64,000 nucleotides of DNA, from positions 3,472,001 to 3,536,000 of the forward strand of contig NZ_OZ221287.1 of NCBI RefSeq assembly GCF_965118125.1. Reading direction: 5' to 3'. The stretch's first letter is position 1; every line of letters begins with the position of its first letter. The position numbers were made by a program, and so were the translations under genes. Below the pieces are notes generated by a model, which was given only the letters and a program-made list of their open reading frames with translations, searched no databases and had not been told where the DNA came from. This document shows, one piece after another, positions 16,699 through 25,046 of the stretch. The DNA comes from Pararobbsia alpina_A (GTDB taxonomy: Bacteria; Pseudomonadota; Gammaproteobacteria; Burkholderiales; Burkholderiaceae).

Positions 16699-19209
16699 TC
16701 AATTCCCTTCGAGGAAGGACTTGAGCTTGTCCGAACGGCTCGGGTGACGCAGCTTGCGCAGCGCCTTCGCTTCGATCTGACGGATCCGCTCACGCGTCAC
16801 GTCGAACTGCTTGCCGACTTCCTCGAGCGTGTGATCCGTGCTCATTTCCACACCAAAGCGCATACGCAGCACCTTCGCTTCGCGCGGCGTCAGCGAGTCG
16901 AGCACGTCCTTCACGACATCGCGCATGCTGGCGTGCAGCGCGGCATCGGCCGGCGCGACCGTGTTCGTGTCTTCGATGAAGTCGCCCAGATGCGAATCGT
17001 CGTCGTCACCGATCGGCGTTTCCATCGAGATCGGCTCTTTCGCGATCTTCATGATCTTGCGGATCTTGTCTTCCGGCATGTCCATCTTCTCTGCCAGCGT
17101 TGCCGGATCCGGCTCGAGACCGGTTTCCTGCAGAATCTGACGCGAGATCCGGTTCATCTTGTTGATCGTTTCGATCATGTGCACCGGAATACGGATGGTA
17201 CGTGCCTGGTCCGCGATCGAACGCGTAATCGCCTGGCGAATCCACCACGTCGCATACGTCGAGAACTTGTAGCCACGACGATATTCGAACTTGTCCACCG
17301 CCTTCATCAGGCCGATATTGCCTTCCTGAATCAGGTCGAGGAACTGCAAGCCACGGTTCGTGTACTTCTTCGCGATCGAGATCACGAGACGCAGATTGGC
17401 CTCGGTCATTTCACGCTTGGCCTGACGCGCCTTGAGTTCGCCCGCCGCCATCTGGCGGTTGGTTTCCTTCAGGTCCTGCAGCGGCAGCACGACACGCGCT
17501 TGCAGGTCGATCAGGCGTTGCTGCTGTTCACGAATCGCCGGGATGTTCCGTTCGAGCACTGCGCTGTACGAATGGTTTTCCTTGACGATCGCCGGTGCCC
17601 ACTCGAGGTCCGTTTCATTGCTCGGGAAGCGTGCAATGAACTCGGCACGCGACATGCCGCACTTGTCGACGACCGTGTGAAGGATCTGACGCTCGACCGA
17701 ACGCACTTCTTCGACCTGCGCACGCAGCGTATCGCACAGACGCTCGACATTGCGTGCCGTGAAGCGGATCGACATCAGTTCCGTCTGGATCGTTTCCTGC
17801 GCCTTCAGGTAGGCCTTCGACTTGTAGCCTTCCTTTTCGTACGCACGGCGCATCTTGTCGAACCATTCGCCGATCATCGCGAACTTGGCGAGCGAGTCGA
17901 CGCGCAGCTTTTCGAGCTGAGCGGCATTCGCACGCTCGGCCACGGCGCCGTCGTCTTCCTCTTCTTCCTCGTCGCCTTCTTCCTCTTCTTCTTCGTCCTC
18001 GTTCTCGATCGCTTCGGCTTCGGCGGCGTTGAAGCCGTCGGCGTCTTCAGCGTTGTCGTCGACGAGACCATCGACGAGCTCGTCGATGCGCATCTCTTCG
18101 TTGGCCACACGTTCGGCCATCGCGAGAATTTCCGCGATCGTCGTCGGGCAGGCCGAGATAGCCATGACCATGTGCTTGAGGCCGTCTTCGATACGCTTGG
18201 CGATTTCGATTTCGCCTTCGCGCGTCAGCAGCTCGACCGTACCCATTTCACGCATGTACATACGGACCGGGTCGGTCGTGCGGCCGAATTCGGAATCGAC
18301 GGTCGACAGCGCGACTTCGGCTTCCTCTTCGACTTCATCGTCGCTCGAAGCAGCCGGGGCGTTGTCGTTCAGCAGCAGCGTTTCGGCATCGGGAGCCTGT
18401 TCGTAAACAGCCACACCCATGTCGTTGAACGTGCCGACGATGCTCTCGATCGCCTCGACTTCGTTGAGGTCGTCCGGCAGATGGTCGTTGATTTCCGCGT
18501 AGGTCAGGAAGCCGCGGTCCTTGCCGAGCTTGATCAGCGCGCGCAGCTTCGCACGACGCTCTTCGAGCTCTTCGGCCGTACCCGGCTGATGCGACGCGAA
18601 CGCGTCTTTCAGCAACGCCTTTTCCTTCGCGCGGCGATCGCGCGCCTTCAGTTTTTCAACCTTCGGCGCGGGTTGCTGATCCTCGGCCTGGGCCGGGGTG
18701 TTATCGACAGGTGCTTCGTTCGACGTTTTCTTCATTGGACTGGCCGTAGCGGCGTGTATCTCGGCGACAGGCTGTTCTTCAACATCCGTGTCACCCGTTG
18801 AAACCTTGCTCTCGCGTGCCGACGTGGCGGCATCCTCATCGGATGCTTGCGCGGTTGCCCTCGACGCCGGCTTTGCCGCGGGCGCCCGTGTGACCGCCCT
18901 CGAGGCGGCGCCGGCCGCCTTCGCGGCCGCTTTCGTACCTTGCGCGGTACCTGCGTCAGTGCTCTTGCCAGTTGCCTTCGAGGCGGCGCTGCTCACCTCT
19001 GTTTTCGTTGCGCCAGCGGGCTTTTCCGCGACCGGGGTCGCGGTCTTGCTCGACGTGCTTCTCGTGGCGGCGGCCGACCGCGTACGTGATCCCGCAGGAC
19101 GCGCTTGCGCCGCTGCCGGAACAGACGGCGAATCCGCAGCCGGGTCGTGCGATGTCACACGCTCGTCCTGCGCTTTCACCTTCGTCTTGCCGCTCGTAGT
19201 TTTCACCAT
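16699..19209 (-). CDS. rpoD: RNA polymerase primary sigma factor (sigma-70)
   Basis: The housekeeping sigma factor that directs RNA polymerase to most promoters, 836 residues. Residues 1 to about 185 are a low-complexity Ala/Thr/Ser/Lys extension; region 1.1 follows (KLRALIKLGKDRGFLTYAEI, 221-240). TDPVRMYMREMG (312-323) begins region 1.2. A very acidic run of Glu and Asp lies at about 402-420 in the non-conserved region. Region 2.4 contains TYATWWIRQAITRSI, and region 4.2 ends with the helix-turn-helix TLEEVGKQFDVTRERIRQIE. Most family members are near 610-800 residues, so the excess is in the N-terminal extension. The ATG at 19209 is preferred; Met159 (MKKTSNEAP) is an internal alternative. 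Confidence 0.97.
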   Translation of the reverse strand: MVKTTSGKTKVKAQDERVTSHDPAADSPSVPAAAQARPAGSRTRSAAATRSTSSKTATPVAEKPAGATKTEVSSAASKATGKSTDAGTAQGTKAAAKAAGAASRAVTRAPAAKPASRATAQASDEDAATSARESKVSTGDTDVEEQPVAEIHAATASPMKKTSNEAPVDNTPAQAEDQQPAPKVEKLKARDRRAKEKALLKDAFASHQPGTAEELEERRAKLRALIKLGKDRGFLTYAEINDHLPDDLNEVEAIESIVGTFNDMGVAVYEQAPDAETLLLNDNAPAASSDDEVEEEAEVALSTVDSEFGRTTDPVRMYMREMGTVELLTREGEIEIAKRIEDGLKHMVMAISACPTTIAEILAMAERVANEEMRIDELVDGLVDDNAEDADGFNAAEAEAIENEDEEEEEEGDEEEEEDDGAVAERANAAQLEKLRVDSLAKFAMIGEWFDKMRRAYEKEGYKSKAYLKAQETIQTELMSIRFTARNVERLCDTLRAQVEEVRSVERQILHTVVDKCGMSRAEFIARFPSNETDLEWAPAIVKENHSYSAVLERNIPAIREQQQRLIDLQARVVLPLQDLKETNRQMAAGELKARQAKREMTEANLRLVISIAKKYTNRGLQFLDLIQEGNIGLMKAVDKFEYRRGYKFSTYATWWIRQAITRSIADQARTIRIPVHMIETINKMNRISRQILQETGLEPDPATLAEKMDMPEDKIRKIMKIAKEPISMETPIGDDDDSHLGDFIEDTNTVAPADAALHASMRDVVKDVLDSLTPREAKVLRMRFGVEMSTDHTLEEVGKQFDVTRERIRQIEAKALRKLRHPSRSDKLKSFLEGN

Positions 19210-19337
19210 TACGATCTCGCCCCATCAACAGAACTTCGAGGGTCACAGCCCGCACTGCCCGGCCCCGCTTGCTGCGCGGCACCGGCTCGGGTGCAATCTT
19301 CAGAATAAAGCCCGCTGAAAACCCGCCATTATACCAG

Positions 19338-21200
19338 TCAGTCACGGACCGCCACTGGCGCAAGCCGTCTTCTGAGGTCAGCGGTTTGCCTCAGCAGGTC
19401 GGCATATTCGGTTGTCTCTTCGGAAGTCAGCTTGGACTGGCGCGACAAACGGTCGCACCTTTCACGCAACGCGTCGTAATGAAGCTTCGCGAGCGCAGCC
19501 CGCAATTCCTCGCCGGCCATGCGCTCCTGCTCCTGATAACGTTCGACCGATCCCTCGGTTTCAGATCCGAGCAACAGATCCCGAACATTTTCATCATAGG
19601 TCAGAATTTCGCGAAAAATCTCTTCATATACCGGCGCATTAGCCGTATTTCGAAGCACTTCTGAAAGCAATCTGAAATCCGCCGCATCGCCCAGCGCGCG
19701 GATATGCGTCAACACCTCTTCAAAAATTTCGCGCCGCGCCGCGTAATGCAGCGCAGCCAATTCGTCTTCACCGATCGCCACCCCGCTTCGCGGGTACATC
19801 ACGAGGTTGCGCAGCGCGCGCTCCTCGGTACCGGTCACCCGGCGGCGTGCCGCCTTTTCGGGCGCGTCGCGCACCGCGCGCTGCACCGCGCCATCAATGC
19901 CGCACAACGCCGCGACCTCGCCGAACGGCACGCCGAGCCGGTCGGCAAGCATATGCACGACCTGCGTGCGAAACGCGTTCGGCGGCAGTGCCGTCAGCAG
20001 CGGCTTGGCCTCGAACAACGCCTTCGCCCGCCCTTCGGGCTGGTCGAGCGGCTTGTCAGCCACGATCTCGTTGAGCAGGAATTGCGACAGCGGCAACGCC
20101 TGCTCAATCTGATACCCAAACGCATCTGTGCCGAATTCGCGCACAAAGCTATCCGGATCGTGCTCGGCCGGCAGAAACAGGAACTTGATCGTCCGGTTGT
20201 CTGCCGCATGTGGCAGGCACGCGTCAAGCGCACGCCGCGCGGCGCGCCGTCCTGCCTTGTCGCCGTCGAAACTGAACACCACCGTATCCGTCTGGCGCAT
20301 GAGCTTTTGCACATGCACCGGCGTACACGCCGTACCCAGCGTCGCCACCGCGTTCGGAAACCCGAGCTGCGCGAGCGCCACCACGTCCATATAGCCTTCG
20401 ACGACCAGCACAAAGCCCTTCTCGCGGATTGCAAGGCGCGCTTCGAACAGGCCGTACAGCTCGCTACCCTTGTTAAATAAGGGCGTTTCGGGCGAGTTCA
20501 AATACTTGGGCTCGCCACCATCGAGCACGCGACCGCCAAAGCCGATGACCTGCCCGCGCACATTGCGAATCGGAAACATCACCCGATCCCGGAAACGGTC
20601 GTACCGTCTTGCCGTGCCGCTTTGCGCATCGGTCTTCTCGCTGACCAGCACAAGCCCGGCCTCGACAAGGGCTTCCGCCTGATAGTCGTCAAAGGCCTGC
20701 TCGAGGTTCTGCCAGCCCTCGGGCGCATATCCGAGCGCGAAATCGCGTGCCACCGCGCCCGACAGCCCGCGCTTTTTCAAGTACGCGATCGCCTTGGGTG
20801 ACGCCTTGAGCGCCGTACGGTAGTAGTCGCTCGCCGTCTTCATGCGGTCGACCAGCCCCGTCGCCTGCTTCCACTGCGCGCCGTCACGGCCGTCGCCCCC
20901 GGCACGCGGCTCCTGCGGCACGGTCAGGCCAACCGACTGAGCGAGCTCGTTGACGGCCTCGGGGAACGTCAGACCGGCATGCTCCATCAGAAAGTTGATC
21001 GGGGTGCCATGCGCGCCACAACCGAAGCAGTGATAAAACTGCTTGGTCGGACTGACGGAGAAAGACGGGCTCTTTTCGTTATGGAACGGACAGAGCCCCA
21101 TAAAGTTCGCGCCACCCTTCTTGAGCTGCACATAGCGACCCACCACCTCGACAACGTCGACGCGGCTGAGCAGATCCTGCAGGAAGGAGTGGGGAATCAA
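19338..21200 (-). CDS. dnaG: DNA primase
   Basis: DnaG synthesises RNA primers at the replication fork. The 620-residue protein has the N-terminal CHC2 zinc ribbon with Cys37, His40, Cys58 and Cys61 (CPFHNEK and CFGCGAHG). The TOPRIM catalytic domain has EGYMD with the catalytic Glu268. A C-terminal DnaB-binding region contains the alternating helices seen at the end. The likely start is a TTG at 21200 (then IPHSFLQDLL), as expected from other primases. No good Shine-Dalgarno is visible, so the start is moderately certain. It lies upstream of rpoD in the same direction, as in the classic macromolecular synthesis operon, with 128 bases between. A patch at 19540-19740 has more A/T-ending codons than its surroundings. 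Confidence 0.97.
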   Translation of the reverse strand: MIPHSFLQDLLSRVDVVEVVGRYVQLKKGGANFMGLCPFHNEKSPSFSVSPTKQFYHCFGCGAHGTPINFLMEHAGLTFPEAVNELAQSVGLTVPQEPRAGGDGRDGAQWKQATGLVDRMKTASDYYRTALKASPKAIAYLKKRGLSGAVARDFALGYAPEGWQNLEQAFDDYQAEALVEAGLVLVSEKTDAQSGTARRYDRFRDRVMFPIRNVRGQVIGFGGRVLDGGEPKYLNSPETPLFNKGSELYGLFEARLAIREKGFVLVVEGYMDVVALAQLGFPNAVATLGTACTPVHVQKLMRQTDTVVFSFDGDKAGRRAARRALDACLPHAADNRTIKFLFLPAEHDPDSFVREFGTDAFGYQIEQALPLSQFLLNEIVADKPLDQPEGRAKALFEAKPLLTALPPNAFRTQVVHMLADRLGVPFGEVAALCGIDGAVQRAVRDAPEKAARRRVTGTEERALRNLVMYPRSGVAIGEDELAALHYAARREIFEEVLTHIRALGDAADFRLLSEVLRNTANAPVYEEIFREILTYDENVRDLLLGSETEGSVERYQEQERMAGEELRAALAKLHYDALRERCDRLSRQSKLTSEETTEYADLLRQTADLRRRLAPVAVRD

Positions 21201-21387
21201 AGCGCCTAATTACCGCAAGTCGTGTCGGCACATACCCAGCCACTCTGCCGGAGTGCGACCATTTCGCATCAACCGGCGGTGCGTGTGTCGCACCGCCTGC
21301 CCCGTATTTGCCGCCGGAATCGCCAGGTTCAAGACCGTCGAATCCTCAGGCTGACCGCGTTACCGCCATGCCCTGAATGCGTATTTC

Positions 21388-21840
21388 TTACTTAACGGTC
21401 AGCGCCGCCTTCACTTGAGCCGACACGGCCGTCATGTCGGCACGCCCTGCCAGCTTGGGCTTGAGCACGCCCATGACCTTACCCATGTCCTGCGGGCCGG
21501 CAGCGCCGACCTGTGCAACAGCGGCAGCCACTTCGGCCTCGATTTCAGCCGCGCTCAGTTGCTGCGGCATATACGCCTGTAGCACCACGAGTTCCGACTC
21601 TTCCTTGTCGACGAGATCCTGGCGGCCCGCGCTCGCGAACTGCGAGATCGAGTCCTTGCGCTGCTTGACGAGCTTGTCAATGACTCCGGCCACCGCCGCA
21701 TCGTCGAGTTCCGTACGGTCATCGACTTCGCGCTGCTTGATCGCCGCAAGCAGCAGGCGAATCGTGCCAAGGCGCTCGGTTTCGCGCGCGCGCATGGCGG
21801 CCTTCATGTCTTCGGTGATCCGCTCTTTCAAACTGCTCAT
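21388..21840 (-). CDS. GatB/YqeY-domain protein
   Basis: A 150-residue YqeY-type protein with the tail domain also found in the GatB amidotransferase subunit. Its role is not firmly known; it may bind tRNA. The sequence begins MSSLKERITEDMKAAMRA, contains RLGTIRLLLAAIKQREVDDR and SELVVLQAYMPQQLS, and ends with the conserved DMGKVMGVLKPKLAGRADM. These blocks cover the whole length and match the usual 148-150 residues. It lies between rpsU and dnaG on the same strand, the standard position in beta-proteobacteria, and is probably co-transcribed with dnaG across 187 bases in which I see no other feature. Confidence 0.94.
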   Translation of the reverse strand: MSSLKERITEDMKAAMRARETERLGTIRLLLAAIKQREVDDRTELDDAAVAGVIDKLVKQRKDSISQFASAGRQDLVDKEESELVVLQAYMPQQLSAAEIEAEVAAAVAQVGAAGPQDMGKVMGVLKPKLAGRADMTAVSAQVKAALTVK

Positions 21841-21924
21841 GGGCGCCGGGTCCTCAACTCAAGATACTAGGAAATAAAATCGCGTTTCGCCGAAACAGTG
21901 CATCCGATCGGCACCACCGCGAAA

Positions 21925-21961
21925 CACAAAAACCCGCCTCGGAGTGTCCGACAGCGGGTTT
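21925..21961 (-). terminator. terminator or attenuator between rpsU and yqeY
   Basis: On the minus strand AAACCCGC pairs with GCGGGTTT, an inner TCGGA/TCCGA stem closes the loop, and five T follow. It lies 36 bases after the rpsU stop. In E. coli a terminator at this place lets rpsU be expressed far above dnaG and rpoD, so it may act as a partial terminator here. Confidence 0.85.
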
Positions 21962-21996
21962 CGCGGAGCGCGCCCCGTATCGGGCGCGACCGATCA

Positions 21997-22209
21997 TCAA
22001 TACATCTTTCTCGGCAGCATCTGGCTGCGCAGCGACTTGAAGTGGCGTTTCACGGCCGCAGCCTTCTTGCGCTTGCGCTCGGAGGTCGGCTTCTCATAAA
22101 ACTCACGCGAACGCAGATCGGTCAGCAGACCGTTCTTTTCGATCGTGCGCTTGAAACGACGCATCGCGACTTCGAACGGCTCGTTCTCTTTGAGGCGAAT
22201 GATGGTCAT
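21997..22209 (-). CDS. rpsU: 30S ribosomal protein S21
   Basis: S21 is a small basic protein of the 30S subunit needed for initiation on natural mRNAs. The 70 residues begin MTIIRLKENEPFEVAMRRFK and contain the diagnostic REFYEKPTSERKRKKAAAVKRH, ending PRKMY. The start is the ATG at 22209. An open frame extends upstream to 22761, but it is antisense shadow of the neighbouring flavoprotein frame. S21 heads the rpsU-yqeY-dnaG-rpoD cluster. Burkholderia genomes carry more than one rpsU, so this may be one of several copies. Confidence 0.96.
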   Translation of the reverse strand: MTIIRLKENEPFEVAMRRFKRTIEKNGLLTDLRSREFYEKPTSERKRKKAAAVKRHFKSLRSQMLPRKMY

Positions 22210-22292
22210 GATTCGTGGTCGGCCGACATTCCGAGGGTCCACGAGTGTAGCACAGGGAATTTTTGTTTCCCACCTGCACCTTGTGGGTATTT

Positions 22293-23504
22293 TTACCGAC
22301 GGCCAAGCGATTCCGCGAGTGCACCCGCGGAGGCAACAGCGGACGCCCATGCCCATTGGAAGTTGTAGCCGCCCAGCCAGCCCGTGACGTCCACCGCCTC
22401 GCCGATGAAGTGCAGCCCTGGCACGCGCTTGGCCTCGAGGCTCGCAGACGACAGCTCGGCCGTCGAGACGCCACCCGCCGTCACTTCGGCCTTGCGCCAC
22501 CCCTCGGTGCCCGCCGGGGTGATCGCCCAGCGATTCAGTGCGTCGCCGAGCGTGCGCAGCTGTCGATCCGGCAAATCGGCAAGCCGCGCTTCCTGCGTCA
22601 CGCCGTGCACCTGCGCCCAGACCTCCGCCAATCGCGACGGCAGCCATTCGGACAGCTGGGAGACGAGGCGCTTCTTCGACCCCGGCTTGGCCTCGAGCAG
22701 CAGCTCGGTAGCATTGCCTGCGGGCATCAGATCGATGGCGAGCGGCGTGCCCAGTGCCCAAAAGCTCGAAATCTGCAAAATCGCGGGACCTGACAGGCCT
22801 CGGTGGGTGAGGAGCAAATCCTCGAGAAACTCACCGCGCGCTTTGCCCGCACCGGTCGACACGCGCGCTTCCAGCGCGAGTCCCGACAGCGCGGCAAACG
22901 GCTCCCAACCCGCCGATGTGAACGTGAGCGGCACAAGCGCAGGGCGTGGCTCAATGACTTCGAGGCCGAACTGCCGCGCCACGCCATACGCAAAATCGGT
23001 CGCGCCGATCTTCGGGATCGAGAGCCCGCCCGTTGCCACGACCACGGCGCGCGCTCCGATCTCGCCCGCGTTCGTCGATACGACGAACGATTCGCCACGC
23101 CGGATCTCCTCGACACGCACCGGCCGGCGCCACGCTACGCGACCGGCTTCGCATTCGGCGACGAGCATGTCGATAATCTGCTCGCTCGAGTCATCGCAAA
23201 AGAGTTGCCCCTTGTGCTTTTCGTGAAACGGGATCCGGTAACGCTGGACCAGAGCGATAAAGTCTTGCGGCGTGTAGCGCGCCAGCGCCGAACGGCAGAA
23301 CCGCGGGTTTTCCGACAAGTAGTTGGCGGGCCCCGCGTCGCGGTTCGTGAAATTGCAACGGCCGCCGCCCGAGATGCGGATCTTTTCGGCCAGGCGCTCG
23401 GCATGATCGATCAGGACGACGCGCAGTCCGCGCTGCCCGGCGACCGCCGCGCACATCATGCCGGCCGCCCCTGCGCCGATAACGGCGACATCAAAATTTT
23501 CCAT
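22293..23504 (-). CDS. FAD-dependent oxidoreductase, HI0933/YhiN family
   Basis: A flavoprotein of 403 residues of the HI0933 (BaiN/YhiN-like) family. Its reaction is not established in most bacteria; some relatives reduce bile-acid intermediates. The dinucleotide-binding motif is at the N-terminus (VAVIGAGAAGMM, 7-18). The signature SGGGRCNFTN follows near residues 45-54, VVVATGGLSIPKIGATDFAY lies mid-protein, and the closing block GLHFIGEAVDVTGWLGGYNFQWA binds FAD at the C-terminus. The ATG at 23504 (MENFDVAVIG) is secure. It is divergent from tsaD, with an octamer tandem repeat between the two starts. Confidence 0.92.
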   Translation of the reverse strand: MENFDVAVIGAGAAGMMCAAVAGQRGLRVVLIDHAERLAEKIRISGGGRCNFTNRDAGPANYLSENPRFCRSALARYTPQDFIALVQRYRIPFHEKHKGQLFCDDSSEQIIDMLVAECEAGRVAWRRPVRVEEIRRGESFVVSTNAGEIGARAVVVATGGLSIPKIGATDFAYGVARQFGLEVIEPRPALVPLTFTSAGWEPFAALSGLALEARVSTGAGKARGEFLEDLLLTHRGLSGPAILQISSFWALGTPLAIDLMPAGNATELLLEAKPGSKKRLVSQLSEWLPSRLAEVWAQVHGVTQEARLADLPDRQLRTLGDALNRWAITPAGTEGWRKAEVTAGGVSTAELSSASLEAKRVPGLHFIGEAVDVTGWLGGYNFQWAWASAVASAGALAESLGRR

Positions 23505-23590
23505 GGGCGCGATTGTACGTGGAGACGGAAAAGGGACCCGTGGCCGTAGCGGGTGAGCCCATTCCGCGCCTGCGTCCTCGCACAGCCGCT

Positions 23591-23726
23591 CGGTAGCTCG
23601 GTAGCTCGGTAGCTCGGTAGCTCGGTTGCTCGGTTGCTCGGTTGCTTGGTTGCTTGGTTGCTTGGTTGCTTGGTTGCTTGGTTGCTTGGTTGCTTGGTTG
23701 CTTGGTTGCTTGGTTGCTTGGTCGCT
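23591..23726. repeat. tandem array of 17 octanucleotide units
   Basis: Seventeen consecutive 8-base units run without a break: four CGGTAGCT, then three CGGTTGCT, then nine TGGTTGCT, then one TGGTCGCT. Each class differs from the next by one base and the classes are not mixed, which is the pattern left by repeated slippage of single variants. A degenerate unit (CAGCCGCT) lies just before it. The array is in the 340-base divergent gap between the flavoprotein gene (start 23504) and tsaD (start 23845). It leaves 86 bases to the first and 118 to the second. In minus-strand translation it gives a Gln/Lys/Ser/Asn/Pro repeat, but no gene there is credible. Confidence 0.97.
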
Positions 23727-23797
23727 CTATCAAGCCAGGCGTACGGCAGGATGAATCGCACCGCATGAGACCGGCGGCCCCATTTTCTCTGAACCTC

Positions 23798-23803
23798 TAT
23801 AAT
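23798..23803 (+). promoter_or_regulatory. consensus -10 box upstream of tsaD
   Basis: TATAAT lies 41 bases before the tsaD ATG, followed by TC. No recognisable -35 is found at the usual spacing; the repeat array ends 71 bases upstream of this box. Confidence 0.45.
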
Positions 23804-23844
23804 TCACCGTTTGCGGCACGCCGTTTCCCTTCCTGTCTCGACCC

Positions 23845-24870
23845 ATGCTTGTCCTCGGCCTCGAAAGTTCTTGCGATGAAACCGGTCTCGCGCTCTATGA
23901 CTCGGAGCGCGGCCTGCTTGCGCACGCCCTGCATTCGCAGATCGCGATGCACCGAGAATATGGTGGCGTCGTGCCCGAACTCGCATCACGCGATCACATC
24001 CGCCGCGCGTTGCCCCTGCTCGAACAAGTTCTCGAGCAGGCCGGGGCCCGACTCGACGACGTCGACGCGATTGCTTTTACCCAGGGACCGGGCCTCGCCG
24101 GCGCGCTGCTGGTCGGCGCCAGCGTCGCCAACGGTCTTGCGCTGGCCCTGAACAAGCCGGTGATCGGGATCCACCACCTCGAAGGTCATCTGCTTTCGCC
24201 GTTGCTCGTCGATGCACCGCCTCCGTTCCCGTTCGTCGCACTGCTCGTCTCGGGCGGCCACACGCAGCTGATGCGGGTGACCGATGTCGGACAATATGAA
24301 ACGCTCGGTGAAACACTTGACGATGCCGCAGGCGAAGCGTTCGACAAGACTGCCAAGCTATTGGGCCTGGGTTATCCGGGCGGACCTGAAGTGTCGCGCA
24401 TGGCCGAGTTCGGCAATCCGGGCATCGTCACGTTGCCGCGCCCGATGCTGCACTCAGGCGACCTCGACTTCAGCTTCAGCGGGCTCAAGACCGCCGTGCT
24501 CACCGCAGTACGAAAACTCGGCACGAACGTCTGCGAACAGGACAAGGCCGATATTGCGCGCGGTTTTGTCGATGCCGCAGTCGACGTGCTCGCAGCCAAA
24601 TCGATCGCCGCACTCAAACGTACCGGGCTCAAGCGGCTGGTCGTTGCCGGTGGCGTCGGTGCGAATCGCCAGTTGCGCGACGCATTGAACTCGGCCGCCA
24701 AGCGTCGCGGTTTCGCAGTCCACTATCCCGATCTGTCGCTGTGCACCGACAACGGCGCCATGATCGCGCTCGCCGGCGCGCTGCGACTGGCGCGGTGGCC
24801 CGAGCAAGCCGAGCACTCGTACGCGTTCACCGTGAAGCCGCGCTGGGATTTGTCGTCTCTCGCCAACTAG
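23845..24870 (+). CDS. tsaD: tRNA N6-adenosine threonylcarbamoyltransferase subunit TsaD
   Basis: TsaD, with TsaB and TsaE, transfers threonylcarbamoyl from TC-AMP to A37 of ANN-decoding tRNAs, making t6A. The 341 residues start MLVLGLESSCDETGLALYD. His111 and His115 in HHLEGHL are the metal ligands, and the ASKH-fold motifs VSGGHTQL and VAGGVGANRQLR are present. Length matches the family. In enterobacteria tsaD diverges directly from rpsU; here the flavoprotein gene and the repeat lie between. TcdA, which cyclises the product to ct6A, is encoded at about 60 kb in the same window. The end is marked by a bidirectional terminator shared with dxs. Confidence 0.97.
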   Translation: MLVLGLESSCDETGLALYDSERGLLAHALHSQIAMHREYGGVVPELASRDHIRRALPLLEQVLEQAGARLDDVDAIAFTQGPGLAGALLVGASVANGLALALNKPVIGIHHLEGHLLSPLLVDAPPPFPFVALLVSGGHTQLMRVTDVGQYETLGETLDDAAGEAFDKTAKLLGLGYPGGPEVSRMAEFGNPGIVTLPRPMLHSGDLDFSFSGLKTAVLTAVRKLGTNVCEQDKADIARGFVDAAVDVLAAKSIAALKRTGLKRLVVAGGVGANRQLRDALNSAAKRRGFAVHYPDLSLCTDNGAMIALAGALRLARWPEQAEHSYAFTVKPRWDLSSLAN

Positions 24871-24948
24871 GCCCGACCCCGCATCGGATGGGATTCGGCC
24901 TTTTGCATAGCGCTGCGCAAAAATAGGTCTGCGCCTCGAGCTCACAAA

Positions 24949-24988
24949 CAAAAAGGCTGGATTCCGCTTTTGCGGAACCCAGCCTTTT
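24949..24988. terminator. bidirectional terminator between tsaD and dxs
   Basis: AAAAGGCTGG and TTCCGC pair with GCGGAA and CCAGCCTTTT around a TTTT loop with one mismatch. T runs follow on both strands, so it can end both converging transcripts. Confidence 0.9.
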
Positions 24989-25046
24989 GCGTTTCTTTGG
25001 GTGAGGTGCGCTATTTCGCTTCTGCTGCGAGAAGCAGCGTTACCAC

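Noticed and set aside
23591..23726. CRISPR array
   Set aside because: The units are 8 bases, contiguous and without spacers, and there are no cas genes. It is a microsatellite-like tandem repeat.
23456..23766. Gln/Lys/Ser/Asn/Pro-repeat protein, or the Leu/Gly/Cys/Val/Ala/Trp hydrophobic repeat protein on the other strand
   Set aside because: Both come from translating the octamer array in different frames, overlap the flavoprotein gene and lack a ribosome site.
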